Shown: one piece after another, positions 8,006-16,657 of the stretch | How positions within the stretch are numbered: position 1 is the first letter of the stretch | How the letters are laid out: each line of letters starts with the position of its first letter | Assembly (NCBI GenBank): GCA_031732795.1 | Contig: JAVMKC010000091.1 | Location: 1-64,000 of the forward strand | Origin: Accumulibacter sp031732795 | Lineage (GTDB): Bacteria; Pseudomonadota; Gammaproteobacteria; Burkholderiales; Rhodocyclaceae | DNA length: 64,000 nt | Direction: 5' to 3' | The notes under the pieces: model-generated | The model's database searches: none | Seen by the model: only the letters and a program-made list of their open reading frames with translations | What the model was told of the DNA's origin: nothing | Translations under genes and position numbers: made by a program

Positions 8006-9421
8006 TCAGCATCGGCCATATACATCTTCGAAACGAACGATATCGTCTTCGCCCAGATACTCGCCGCTTTGCACTTCGATCATCACCAGATCGATCACTC
8101 CGGGATTTTCCAGCCGGTGTCTGTGGCCGGCTTCGATATACGTCGATTGATTGGTGCTGACGAAAATTTCATTCTCGCCATTGACCACCTTGGCCATGCC
8201 GCTGACCACGATCCAGTGTTCACTGCGATGGTGATGCATTTGCAGGCTCAGGCTGGCGCCCGGTTTGACGGCGATGCGCTTGATTTTGAAGCGTGGTCCT
8301 TCTTCGAGGACGGTGTAAGTTCCCCACGGACGGTTGACCGTGCGATGCAGTCGGTATGCCTCGTGGCCTTGTGTCTTGAGTTGCGAATACAGGTGTTTGA
8401 CATCCTGGGCCCGATTCTTGTCGGCAATCAATATCGCGTCAGGGGTGTCAATGACCACCAAGTCCTCGACGCCGACCGCGCCGACGATGCGCTCGCGGCT
8501 CTGAATGAAGCAGTTGCGCACGTCGTGCAGCAGCGCATGACCGTCGACCCGGTTGCCGTCAGCGTTGGGAGCTGAAAGGTCACCTAATGCGGTCCAGGAG
8601 CCGATATCGCTCCAGCCGATGTTGCATGGGATGACTGCCACATGCGCCGATCGTTCCAGAACGGCGTAGTCGATGGAATTGCTGGGGACCAGGGCGAAGG
8701 TTTTCGGATCGAGTTCGATGTGCGCGAATCCCCGACCGGCCGCGGCTCTCGATTTTTCGAAGCAAGATTGGGTGGTGTGCAGGATCTCCGGGCAAAGTAT
8801 CTCCATCTCGCGCAGCATGCGGCCGGCCACAAAGCAGAACATGCCGGAATTCCAGAGGTAGCGTCCTGATTCGAGATAAGCGATCGCTTTGTCCAAGGAG
8901 GGTTTTTCGACGAATTTCACCACCCGGTGCCCGTCGGCCTCGATGTAGCCGTAACCGGTTTCCGGGGTTTCGGGCTGGATACCGAACGTGACCAGTTGGC
9001 CGGCGAGCGCCAGTTCCCGTGCTTCGGCAACGGCTTCGGCAAACGCGGCCAGATCATGAATCAAATGATCGGCAGGCAGGATGAGCAACTGCGCATCCTC
9101 GCCGTGCGCTTCGGCGACCTGCCAGGTGGCCATGGCGATGGCCGCGGCGGTATTCCGGCCGAATGGTTCGAGAATGAACGAGGTCGGCAGATTGGTGCTG
9201 TTGATTTCGCGGAAATCGTCTTCGGTTTTGAAAAAAAGTTCACGATTGGTCACCGTGAGAATTTCGCTGACATCGGGAAGCAGAGCGGCGCGCAAGAAAG
9301 CCTTTTGCAACAGGCTTTGGCCGTCCGCCAGGCGGATGAATGGCTTGGGGTGCAATTCCCGGGAAACCGGCCACAGTCTGGATCCGGCACCGCCACAAAG
9401 AATGGTCGGAACAAGTTTCAT
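8006..9421 (-). CDS. manC: Mannose-1-phosphate guanylyltransferase / mannose-6-phosphate isomerase
   Basis: A 471-residue bifunctional enzyme making GDP-mannose for surface polysaccharides. The N-terminal nucleotidyltransferase domain starts with the GGAGSRLWPVSR signature (about residues 10-21), followed by the ADHLI and FVEKP motifs. The C-terminal type II phosphomannose isomerase cupin carries RPWGTY, LQMHHHRSEHWIVVSG and the AGHRHRLENPG metal-site motifs. Length is normal for AlgA/ManC/CpsB proteins. It appears monocistronic, with no glycosyltransferases next to it, so it is probably a housekeeping copy serving polysaccharide loci elsewhere. Confidence 0.95.
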   Translation of the reverse strand: MKLVPTILCGGAGSRLWPVSRELHPKPFIRLADGQSLLQKAFLRAALLPDVSEILTVTNRELFFKTEDDFREINSTNLPTSFILEPFGRNTAAAIAMATWQVAEAHGEDAQLLILPADHLIHDLAAFAEAVAEARELALAGQLVTFGIQPETPETGYGYIEADGHRVVKFVEKPSLDKAIAYLESGRYLWNSGMFCFVAGRMLREMEILCPEILHTTQSCFEKSRAAAGRGFAHIELDPKTFALVPSNSIDYAVLERSAHVAVIPCNIGWSDIGSWTALGDLSAPNADGNRVDGHALLHDVRNCFIQSRERIVGAVGVEDLVVIDTPDAILIADKNRAQDVKHLYSQLKTQGHEAYRLHRTVNRPWGTYTVLEEGPRFKIKRIAVKPGASLSLQMHHHRSEHWIVVSGMAKVVNGENEIFVSTNQSTYIEAGHRHRLENPGVIDLVMIEVQSGEYLGEDDIVRFEDVYGRC

Positions 9422-9686
9422 GTTGAGCGCGTCTGGAAAGTTGGAGGGTGAAACTGGAATTATAGCGGTACGTTTTTCCCCATGATGTCAATAGTGAATT
9501 TCCTGAAATGACGAATCAGCGTGATCTTCACCCAACGTTTGATCTTGGTCGGTTGATGTTGTTCTGCATTTCCATTTCCAACGCGGCAAAGGTCGATTCA
9601 GTGTTGGCACGAAAGCAGACCGAGGCAGTTGTTGTGTGTTTGGCGCCTCATCGTCCACTCGACAGACCGCAGAAAGGAAGCGGGAT

Positions 9687-10580
9687 TTATCGTCGGTCGG
9701 CTAATGGCGATGAATCAGCCAGTAAAAAATCCAGGGCTTGACGCCACCACGAGTCATCGAGCCGATAAAACCAGTCGTTGTGGCCGGCTTTGTCGATTTG
9801 CGACAAGCGTTTGGGGGAAGGTAGCTTCTCGAATAGCGCGTGTCCGAAAGCCGGCGGAATGATCGTGTCCTCGCCGGCGACGACCACCAACACCGGTTTG
9901 GCCAATCCGCTCAGATGCGTGACGCTGTCGTAGGGATCGCGCAGCAACCAGGTGACCGGAAGAAAAGGGTAATGGTGTCGAGCAACGTTTTCCAGACGAT
10001 CCCAAGGGGTGATCAGCAAAATACCGCTGACGTCGTTGCCTTGCCAGGCGCCGGCGGCAATGCCCGCGCCCAGGGATTCTCCGATGATCACCACCGGTTG
10101 CTGATAGCGCTGCTGGACGAGAGCCACCGTCTGACGGGCATCGGCGAGAAAACTGGTTTCACCGAGTTCGCCGCCGCGCGGCCCGTAACCCGGATACTCG
10201 GCCAGGATCACCCGTATGCCCAGCGGCAGCAACTGCTCGGCGTAAAACTGACGATGACCGGCGTGTCCGGCGTTGCCATGAAAAACGATTGCCGTGGCCC
10301 GCGGCGTTCCTGTGGGTTCGGCGAGCAAACCGCGGAAGTTACCGGCGTCCGGCCAGGCGTTGAGGCCATCGACCGCCATTTCTTCAATGGTGGCGCTGAC
10401 GGGGAAATACAGCAATTTATTCTGAAACATGCCAAATCCCATCAAAGCGAGCATCGTGGCAAGCAGCGCGGTGAGCAAGGTCATCCGGAGCAGTGCATTG
10501 ATCCATCCACCGCGCTCTACTGGCTGCCGGTTTCCTGATCCGGGCGATCGGCGGTCAGGTGCGTCGTATGAAGCGTGCAT
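9687..10580 (-). CDS. Membrane-anchored alpha/beta hydrolase (Bem46-like)
   Basis: A 297-residue protein with one N-terminal membrane segment (about 33-52) and an alpha/beta hydrolase fold. Candidate catalytic residues are S169 in the nucleophile elbow GESLGAG, D238 in AGEDTIIPP and H267 in KAGHNDWF; HGNAGH is the oxyanion-hole motif. The fold resembles Bem46/YfhR-type hydrolases, whose substrates are unknown. Its start overlaps the end of the ClpX-like gene by 26 bases, so the two are co-transcribed and probably coupled. An alternative start is M33 just before the membrane helix. Confidence 0.8.
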   Translation of the reverse strand: MHASYDAPDRRSPGSGNRQPVERGGWINALLRMTLLTALLATMLALMGFGMFQNKLLYFPVSATIEEMAVDGLNAWPDAGNFRGLLAEPTGTPRATAIVFHGNAGHAGHRQFYAEQLLPLGIRVILAEYPGYGPRGGELGETSFLADARQTVALVQQRYQQPVVIIGESLGAGIAAGAWQGNDVSGILLITPWDRLENVARHHYPFLPVTWLLRDPYDSVTHLSGLAKPVLVVVAGEDTIIPPAFGHALFEKLPSPKRLSQIDKAGHNDWFYRLDDSWWRQALDFLLADSSPLADRR

Positions 10581-11556
10581 CTTCGAACAATGAGGTGATG
10601 TCGACGCCGCTGATTTCCGGATGGTCCGGCACCAGATAGAGAATCGGTGTGATCAATTCCTCGAAAATCCCGCGCAGGCTGCGGGCTCCGGTTTTGTACT
10701 CCATGGCGATTTCGGCGATCTGTTCGAATACCCGCCTGGCAATACGCAATTCGACGTTTTCCCGGCGAAAAATCTCGATATATTGGCGATAAATCGAATT
10801 TTTCGGTTCGCTCATGATGCTCACCAGCATCGGCTTGGTCAAGGCGTGCAGACTGGCGATCACCGGCAAGCGGCCGGTGAATTCCGGAATCAGACCAAAC
10901 TCGAACAAGTCGGTCGGTTTGACGCGTTTGTTCAGCCGGTCGAGGATGTTCTGATTGTCGTCGCCACTGGTGGCGATGAAACCGAAACCGTGGGTTTTGG
11001 CCATGATTTTATCGAGCCCGACGAAGGCGCCGCCGCAAATGAACAGGATATTGCTGGTATCGAGGTATTGCCCCTCCTTCAGCCGGACCGGCGAGCCTTC
11101 CATGATCTTCAACAATGCATGCTGCACGCTTTCGCCGGAAAGGGTTCGTCCTTCCGCACCCGAGGATTTCAGTTTGTCGATTTCATCGATGAACACGATG
11201 CCGGTTTGCGCCAGGCCGAGATCGCCGTCAGCTTGATCGATCAGTCGCTGCAGTGTGGCTTCGATTTCCTCGTTGGCATATTTGGTCTGCGCCAGCGAAG
11301 TTGCATCGGCGGTGACGAAAGGCACTTTCAGCAGTTTCGACAAGGTGTCACAAAGCAAGGTCTTGCCGGTTCCTGACGGGCCGACCAGCAAAATATTGCT
11401 TTTGGCGATACCGTCCTGTGCCTGGCTGAAAATCGCAATTTTTCGGTAATGCGAATAGACGGCGACGGCCAGCACCTTTTTCGCTTCTTCCTGACCGATG
11501 ACATACTGGTCAAGGAAGCGGACGATCGCACTGGGAGTGGTTTCTTTGCTCAACAT
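10555..11556 (-). CDS. ClpX-like AAA+ ATPase lacking the zinc-binding domain
   Basis: A 333-residue AAA+ protein close to the ClpX core but with no N-terminal zinc-binding domain (E. coli ClpX is about 424 residues). It has Walker A GPSGTGKT (59-66), Walker B VFIDEID (121-127), an arginine finger in EFTGRLP (R229) and sensor-2 GARSLR (290-295). The pore-1 loop reads TKYANEE instead of AGYVGED, and the RKH loop is shortened. The ClpP-docking IGF loop reads FGF (191-193, GFGFIA). It should be an ATP-driven unfoldase or remodeller with changed substrate recognition; whether it docks to ClpP is uncertain. It is upstream of and overlaps the alpha/beta hydrolase gene. Confidence 0.85.
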   Translation of the reverse strand: MLSKETTPSAIVRFLDQYVIGQEEAKKVLAVAVYSHYRKIAIFSQAQDGIAKSNILLVGPSGTGKTLLCDTLSKLLKVPFVTADATSLAQTKYANEEIEATLQRLIDQADGDLGLAQTGIVFIDEIDKLKSSGAEGRTLSGESVQHALLKIMEGSPVRLKEGQYLDTSNILFICGGAFVGLDKIMAKTHGFGFIATSGDDNQNILDRLNKRVKPTDLFEFGLIPEFTGRLPVIASLHALTKPMLVSIMSEPKNSIYRQYIEIFRRENVELRIARRVFEQIAEIAMEYKTGARSLRGIFEELITPILYLVPDHPEISGVDITSLFEDARFIRRT

Positions 11557-11634
11557 GCGATTACCTCGACCTCGTGAAATTTCACCTTTTGATCAATCAT
11601 GTATCACGTAAAAGAATTAAGATGCCCATGACCG

Positions 11635-12852
11635 TCAGCGCGGCGGACCCGTGCGAACCGTGCTTGTCCGTGTGGTCAGCCACCCATGGCTCAGTAGCGC
11701 CAAGCCGGTGCAGAGGGCGACGGCGACCGCCAGCGCCCCGGGGTGATCGGCGATGGTGCTGCCGACAGCGACGCCGACCAAAGCGGCTACGCACATTTGC
11801 GTGCAACCCATCAGGGCCGACGCCGAACCCGCCAGATTCGGGTAAGGGGCCAAAGCTTGTGCGATGGTATTGGGCATCACCAAACCGCACGCTGCGGTGC
11901 AGAAGAACATCGGGCCGAGGATCGCCGGCAGACTGCGCACACCGGCCCATTCGAGAGCCAGCATCGTCGCTCCGGCAAGCGCCCCCAGCCAGACTCCTTT
12001 GCGTAACAGATCGGCGCTTCCCCGACGCCGTACCAAGCGTCCGGAAATCAACGAGCCCAGCAAATAGCCGGCTACGACCACGCCGAAACTCATGCCATAA
12101 ACATGAGGCGATAAACCATGGCCATCGATGAGCAGGAATGACGATGCGGAGATGAAAGCGAACAAGGCGCTGAAGGAAAAGGAAAGCGTCGATAAGTAGC
12201 CCAGATAACGGCGGTCACGTAGCAAGCGTCCGAAATTGCCGACCATCTGCCGGAAATCGAGCGCTGCATCATGACGATGGACGTTGCTTTCCGGAAGCCA
12301 GAGAGAGACGGCGACGATCTGCGCCAAGGACAGTATCGTCAGCAAGATGAAATTCGCCTGCCAACCGGATGCCGCTGTCACGATGCCGCCAAGCGTAGGG
12401 GCGAACAAGGGCGCAATGGCCATCGCGCTACCGAGGTAAGCGATGATTCGCGCCGAATCGGTGGCGCCCCATAGATCACGGACGATGGCCCGGCCAAGTA
12501 CCGGTCCGGCGCAAGCGCCCAGCGCTTGCACGAAGCGCAGCGCGACCAGCGCTTCGATACTCGCCGCGAAAACGCAAGCCAGAGAGGCCAGGCAATAAAT
12601 CAGCATCCCGCCGAGCATCAGCGGCCGGCGGCCGAATCGATCGGACAACGCACCATAAATGATCTGACCGCAAGCGAAGCCGGCGAGAAAAACCGAAAGC
12701 GTCAGTTGCACCGCCGACGGATTGCTGTCGAAAGCCTTGACGATCGTCGGCAACGCCGGCAGGTAAAGATCGGTTGCCAACGGACCACTGGCTACCAGCG
12801 TGGTCAGCAGGAACAGCAGCGAATAAGAGGGGATGGGCTGCTTCATATTCAT
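11635..12852 (-). CDS. Bcr/CflA-family multidrug efflux MFS transporter
   Basis: A 405-residue inner-membrane proton antiporter of the drug:H+ antiporter-1 12-TM family. The motif A loop GALSDRFGRRPLMLGG follows TM2, the TM1 region LATDLYLPALP is characteristic of Bcr/CflA, and the motif C-like segment APLFAPTLGG is in TM5. Substrates cannot be read from sequence. Starts at M1 or M3 (12852 or 12846) are both possible and no ribosome binding site stands out. It is apparently monocistronic and divergent from the DUF1330 gene. Confidence 0.88.
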   Translation of the reverse strand: MNMKQPIPSYSLLFLLTTLVASGPLATDLYLPALPTIVKAFDSNPSAVQLTLSVFLAGFACGQIIYGALSDRFGRRPLMLGGMLIYCLASLACVFAASIEALVALRFVQALGACAGPVLGRAIVRDLWGATDSARIIAYLGSAMAIAPLFAPTLGGIVTAASGWQANFILLTILSLAQIVAVSLWLPESNVHRHDAALDFRQMVGNFGRLLRDRRYLGYLSTLSFSFSALFAFISASSFLLIDGHGLSPHVYGMSFGVVVAGYLLGSLISGRLVRRRGSADLLRKGVWLGALAGATMLALEWAGVRSLPAILGPMFFCTAACGLVMPNTIAQALAPYPNLAGSASALMGCTQMCVAALVGVAVGSTIADHPGALAVAVALCTGLALLSHGWLTTRTSTVRTGPPR

Positions 12853-13138
12853 ACCGGGTATGGTGGCACACGATCCACCGGAAAGCGATCATCGCGCAGT
12901 GTGCGTAGCGGGTACGACACCAATTCGGCACAATTTCAGGATAATTCACTGGCACTGTTTCGACAGTGGCGGCGTGAGGGTGACGAATGGCTGCTGCGTA
13001 ATGCGCTGACTGACGCTTATTCCAGCGTGGTCCGTCATCGCTGATGATGGACGACATCAGCCAAACGGCCCTGTTCCTGGTGATTTCGATGATTGACCGA
13101 TGGCGTCGAATCACTGGATCGAATATTTGGAGAAAAGC

Positions 13139-13429
13139 ATGAATCCTGTTTATCTCGTGGGACATATCACCGTCAAGGACGCCGAAAAGTGGCAGTCCTA
13201 CCGCAATCAGGTGCCGGCGACTCTGCTCCCTTGGGCGGCTGAATTGGTTTTTCGCGGTCAAAAAATCGTCACACTGGCGGGCGAACACTCTTCAGCCGAT
13301 ATCGTCGTCATCCGTTTTCCGACAGAAGGGGCCTTGAATGCCTGGCATACGTCACCGGCCTATCAAGCGCTGGTCCCGCTGCGAAACGAAGCCGCTGACG
13401 TAGTGCTGATCGCCTATCGTGCTACTTGA
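13139..13429 (+). CDS. DUF1330 family protein
   Basis: A 96-residue cytoplasmic protein of the ferredoxin-like (dimeric alpha-beta barrel) DUF1330 family, whose function is unknown. Typical family features are the N-terminal YLVGHITVKDAEKWQSYRNQVP and the central VVIRFPTEGALNAWHTSPAYQAL. The ATG at 13139 is preferred over an earlier in-frame start (13100) because GGAGAAAA precedes it directly. No operon partner; hfq follows after a 418-base gap. Confidence 0.85.
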   Translation: MNPVYLVGHITVKDAEKWQSYRNQVPATLLPWAAELVFRGQKIVTLAGEHSSADIVVIRFPTEGALNAWHTSPAYQALVPLRNEAADVVLIAYRAT

Positions 13430-13847
13430 GCCAGGGTGAATAACAAGCAAGGCCCGACTCGTTCTCAAGCCTGGACTTGCTTTGATTGAAACCGCTGTAG
13501 TGTCGAATGCACGACACAATATCCACAAAAATAATATGGTTTAAAAGTGGCGAATAAAATGAATCATAAAATCAGCTCGTTGATTCTAAAGCGGTTATTT
13601 TTTGGAAACGGTTGGCGTCAACAAGTGTTCCGTTTAAAAGAAAATGATTATGCGGTATTCCCCTGGCGGCTACAGATCGAAAAGTTTCTTCACCGCAAGC
13701 GGCTTGGGTGTCGTCATTGAAAATTTGTCCGGCAACAGTCAAACCGATGAATTTGGCTGCGGTTCATGTTGTTTTGATATGGCAAACGGCAGCGAAATCA
13801 ATTATGCTCGCCTCTCCAGAATATGAAGATCATGGGGAGTAAGTAGG
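13430..13847 (+). other. AT-rich gap upstream of hfq
   Basis: This 418-base stretch is visibly richer in A and T than its surroundings, especially 13510-13640. It contains a small hairpin, GTGTCG/CGACAC (13500-13517), and must hold the hfq promoter, though no pair of hexamers at proper spacing is convincing. A 53-codon open frame (13559-13720) is present but lacks a good ribosome binding site; I regard it as unproven. Confidence 0.5.
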
Positions 13848-14087
13848 ATGACCAACAAAGGGCAACTGTTACAAGACCCGTTTTTGAATGCACTGCGGCG
13901 CGAGCGTGTTCCAGTTTCGATTTATCTGGTCAATGGCATCAAGCTGCAAGGGCAGGTCGAGTCCTTCGATCAATATGTGGTACTGCTCAAGAACAGCGTT
14001 ACGCAGATGGTTTATAAACACGCTATTTCGACGGTAGTGCCGTCAAGGCCATTGTCGATTCATCTGGACGCCGACGGCGACAATTGA
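13848..14087 (+). CDS. hfq: RNA chaperone Hfq
   Basis: A 79-residue Sm-like protein that forms a hexamer and pairs small RNAs with mRNAs. It has the canonical QDPFLNALRRERVPVSIYLVNGIKLQGQVESFD Sm1 region (split here as QDPFLNALRRERV, then PVSIYLVNGIKL, then QGQVESFD) and the Sm2 motif VYKHAISTVVP. It lacks a long C-terminal tail, as is common in betaproteobacteria. It heads the hfq-hflX-hflK-hflC cluster. A GGGGAGTAAGTAGG ribosome binding region precedes the ATG. Confidence 0.98.
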   Translation: MTNKGQLLQDPFLNALRRERVPVSIYLVNGIKLQGQVESFDQYVVLLKNSVTQMVYKHAISTVVPSRPLSIHLDADGDN

Positions 14088-14195
14088 GGCATTCGCCTTC
14101 GATTTCGGCCTGCGTCATCGTCTTTGTGTCGTTATTCCCCTTTTCGGTACGCTGATTGTTCCGCCTGGGTCTGATTGCTGTCTTGATTGATAGCG

Positions 14196-15368
14196 ATGTT
14201 TGAACGTTCCTCCGGTCGGGAACGGGCGGTGTTGGTGCAACTCGATTTTTCGGGTGATGACACCGAGGATCGGCTGGCCGAGTTGCGTCTGTTGGCTCGT
14301 TCGGCGGGAGCCGAGGTTTGCGCGGTAGTGCAAGGGCGTCGTCACAGTCCCGATGCCGCGACTTTCGCCGGAAAGGGGAAGGTCGAAGAGATCGCTGCCG
14401 AGGTGGCTGCCCATCAGGCGGATCTGGTCATTTTCAACCATGAACTCAGCGCCGTTCAAGAACGCAATCTCGAACGGGCGTTGAGTTGTCGGGTAATCGA
14501 CCGTACCAGCCTGATTCTCGATATTTTTGCCCAACGTGCGCAAAGCGCCGAAGGTAAATTGCAAGTCGAACTGGCGCAACTGGAGCATTTGGCGACCCGG
14601 CTGGTCCGCGGCTGGACTCACCTCGAACGGCAAAAGGGCGGCATCGGCTTGAGGGGGCCGGGTGAAACGCAACTTGAAACCGACCGTCGTCTGCTCGGCA
14701 TCCGGGTCAAGGTTCTCAAGGAACGTCTGCAAAGACTGGAGCGGCAGCGTGGTGTCCAACGCAAGGCGCGAAGCCGGGGCGGCCTGCTTACCGTCTCGCT
14801 GGTCGGTTACACCAATGCCGGCAAATCGACGCTGTTCAATGCGCTGACCCACGCGCGTGTTTACGCCGCTGACCAGTTGTTCGCCACGCTCGACACCACC
14901 ACTCGTAAGCTGTGGTTGCCGGAGGCCGGATCGATCATTCTCTCCGATACCGTGGGCTTCATCCACGATTTGCCCCATTCGCTGGTCGCCGCTTTTCATG
15001 CCACTCTCGAAGCGACCGCAGAGGCCGACCTGCTGTTGCACGTGGTGGATGCGGCCAGTCCAGCGCGCGAGGAGCAGGTGGCTGACGTCAACAAAGTGTT
15101 GGGCGAAATCGGTGCCGAGCGGGTGCCGCAACTGGTGGTCCTGAACAAGCTGGACTTGACTGGGTTGTCACCGGCAGTCGAAAGAGACGAGTATGGTAGA
15201 ATCCGCCGCGTTTGCCTGAGCGCAAGAGACGGTAACGGTCTGGCGCTGTTGCGTCAGGCACTTGCCGAAGCGGCGGTCGAAAAGAACTTGCGGGCCGTTC
15301 CCTCGGCTGCCCGCGAGGTCGTCGATGAACAGGCGCCAGGAATTTCGGATTCGGATAATTCTCCATGA
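14196..15368 (+). CDS. hflX: GTPase HflX
   Basis: A 390-residue ribosome-associated GTPase that splits stalled or heat-damaged ribosomes. The N-terminal HflX domain is glycine-rich and includes ERQKGGIGLRGPGETQLETD. The G domain has P-loop VGYTNAGKST, switch II SDTVGFIHDLP and NKLD. ATG at 14196 is chosen; a TTG three codons upstream is also open. The stop overlaps the first possible hflK start (ATGA). Confidence 0.96.
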   Translation: MFERSSGRERAVLVQLDFSGDDTEDRLAELRLLARSAGAEVCAVVQGRRHSPDAATFAGKGKVEEIAAEVAAHQADLVIFNHELSAVQERNLERALSCRVIDRTSLILDIFAQRAQSAEGKLQVELAQLEHLATRLVRGWTHLERQKGGIGLRGPGETQLETDRRLLGIRVKVLKERLQRLERQRGVQRKARSRGGLLTVSLVGYTNAGKSTLFNALTHARVYAADQLFATLDTTTRKLWLPEAGSIILSDTVGFIHDLPHSLVAAFHATLEATAEADLLLHVVDAASPAREEQVADVNKVLGEIGAERVPQLVVLNKLDLTGLSPAVERDEYGRIRRVCLSARDGNGLALLRQALAEAAVEKNLRAVPSAAREVVDEQAPGISDSDNSP

Positions 15369-15388
15369 TGCTAAATCTCGCAGTCTTG

Positions 15389-16657
15389 ATGTCGCTCAAT
15401 GATCCACAGTGGGGAAATCGCGGTAACAACGACAGTGGTGGTCGCCGTCCCAACCAGGGACCGCCGGACCTCGAACAGCTTTGGCGGGATGTCAATCGTC
15501 GGTTGGCCGGGCTTTTCGACAAAAAGCGAGCCGGCGGTGACGGTGGTGATGGTGAGCGACCACCGATGGAATTCAATCCGAAAGCCTTTGGCGGGGGCAT
15601 TGGATTGCTGTTGGGGCTGGTCGTTGTCGTCTGGCTGGCCAGCGGCTTCTATATCGTCGATGCCTCGCAGCGTGGCTTGGTGCTGCAGTTCGGCCGCTAC
15701 AAGGAAAGTACCGAATCTGGCTTGCGCTGGCGCTTGCCGTATCCGATTCAATCGCACGAATTGGTTAATGTGTCCGGGGTGCGGACGCTGGAAATCGGCT
15801 ACCGGGGCAGCGAGAAGAACAAGGTGCTCAAGGAAGCCCTGATGCTGACCGACGATGAGAACATCATCAATATCCAGTTTGCCGTTCAGTACATCCTCAA
15901 GGACCCGGTGGAGTACATTTTCAACAACCGTCATCCGGATGACGCGGTGATGCAGGTCGCCGAGACGGCGATTCGCGAAATCGTCGGCAAGAACAAAATG
16001 GATTTCGTCCTATACGAAGGTCGTGAGCAGATCGCCGTCAATGCTTCAAAACTGATGCAGGATATTCTCGACCGTTACAAGACTGGCATCCTGATTTCGA
16101 AGGTGACGATGCAAAACGCGCAGCCGCCAGAACAGGTCCAGGCGGCGTTTGACGACGCGGTCAAAGCGTCACAGGACCGTGAACGGCAGAAGAATGAAGG
16201 GCAGGCTTACGCCAACGATGTGATCCCGAAAGCGCGTGGTACCGCCGCGCGCCTGCTCGAAGAGGCGGAAGGTTACAAGCAGCGGGTCATCGCCACGGCG
16301 GATGGTGACGCCAGCCGCTTCAAACAGATCAGTGTCGAATACGCCAAGGCGCCGGAAGTCACCCGCAGCCGGATGTATCTCGAAACGATGCAGCAAATCT
16401 ATTCGAATACCTCCAAGATCCTGGTCGATGCCAAAGGGCAGGGCAATCTGCTCTATCTGCCGCTCGACAAGTTGATGCAGGCCGCAGCGGCCGGGGCGGT
16501 CGCGCCGACCGGGGGGGGCGCAAACGCCTCGGAAACGACGCCGGCACCGGCACGTCCTGCGCCGGTTGTTTCCAACGAGGTGCCGCCGCAAGTCGTCGAG
16601 AAGAACGAAGCGCGTTCTCGTGAGAATCTGCGGCAGCGGGATCGGGAGGCACGCTGA
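15389..16657 (+). CDS. hflK: HflK subunit of the FtsH-regulating HflKC complex
   Basis: A 422-residue SPFH/band-7 membrane protein that with HflC forms a cage around FtsH and modulates membrane proteolysis. A Gly/Asp/Arg-rich N-terminal tail precedes a single membrane helix (IGLLLGLVVVVWLASGFYIV) and the band-7 domain; the C-terminus is Ala/Pro-rich. The start at MSLNDPQWG follows the family N-terminus; in-frame ATGs at 15365 and 15368 overlap the hflX stop and would add up to eight residues. It abuts hflC with an overlapping junction. Confidence 0.95.
   Translation: MSLNDPQWGNRGNNDSGGRRPNQGPPDLEQLWRDVNRRLAGLFDKKRAGGDGGDGERPPMEFNPKAFGGGIGLLLGLVVVVWLASGFYIVDASQRGLVLQFGRYKESTESGLRWRLPYPIQSHELVNVSGVRTLEIGYRGSEKNKVLKEALMLTDDENIINIQFAVQYILKDPVEYIFNNRHPDDAVMQVAETAIREIVGKNKMDFVLYEGREQIAVNASKLMQDILDRYKTGILISKVTMQNAQPPEQVQAAFDDAVKASQDRERQKNEGQAYANDVIPKARGTAARLLEEAEGYKQRVIATADGDASRFKQISVEYAKAPEVTRSRMYLETMQQIYSNTSKILVDAKGQGNLLYLPLDKLMQAAAAGAVAPTGGGANASETTPAPARPAPVVSNEVPPQVVEKNEARSRENLRQRDREAR

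Noticed and set aside
9605..9620. Second sigma-54 promoter, TGGCACG in the gap upstream of the alpha/beta hydrolase gene end
   Set aside because: The -12 TTGC element is missing at the required spacing and the orientation is toward no gene start.
13774..13808. hfq promoter with TTGATA and TATGCT
   Set aside because: The spacer is 23 bases, too long for a sigma-70 promoter; no better pair was found.
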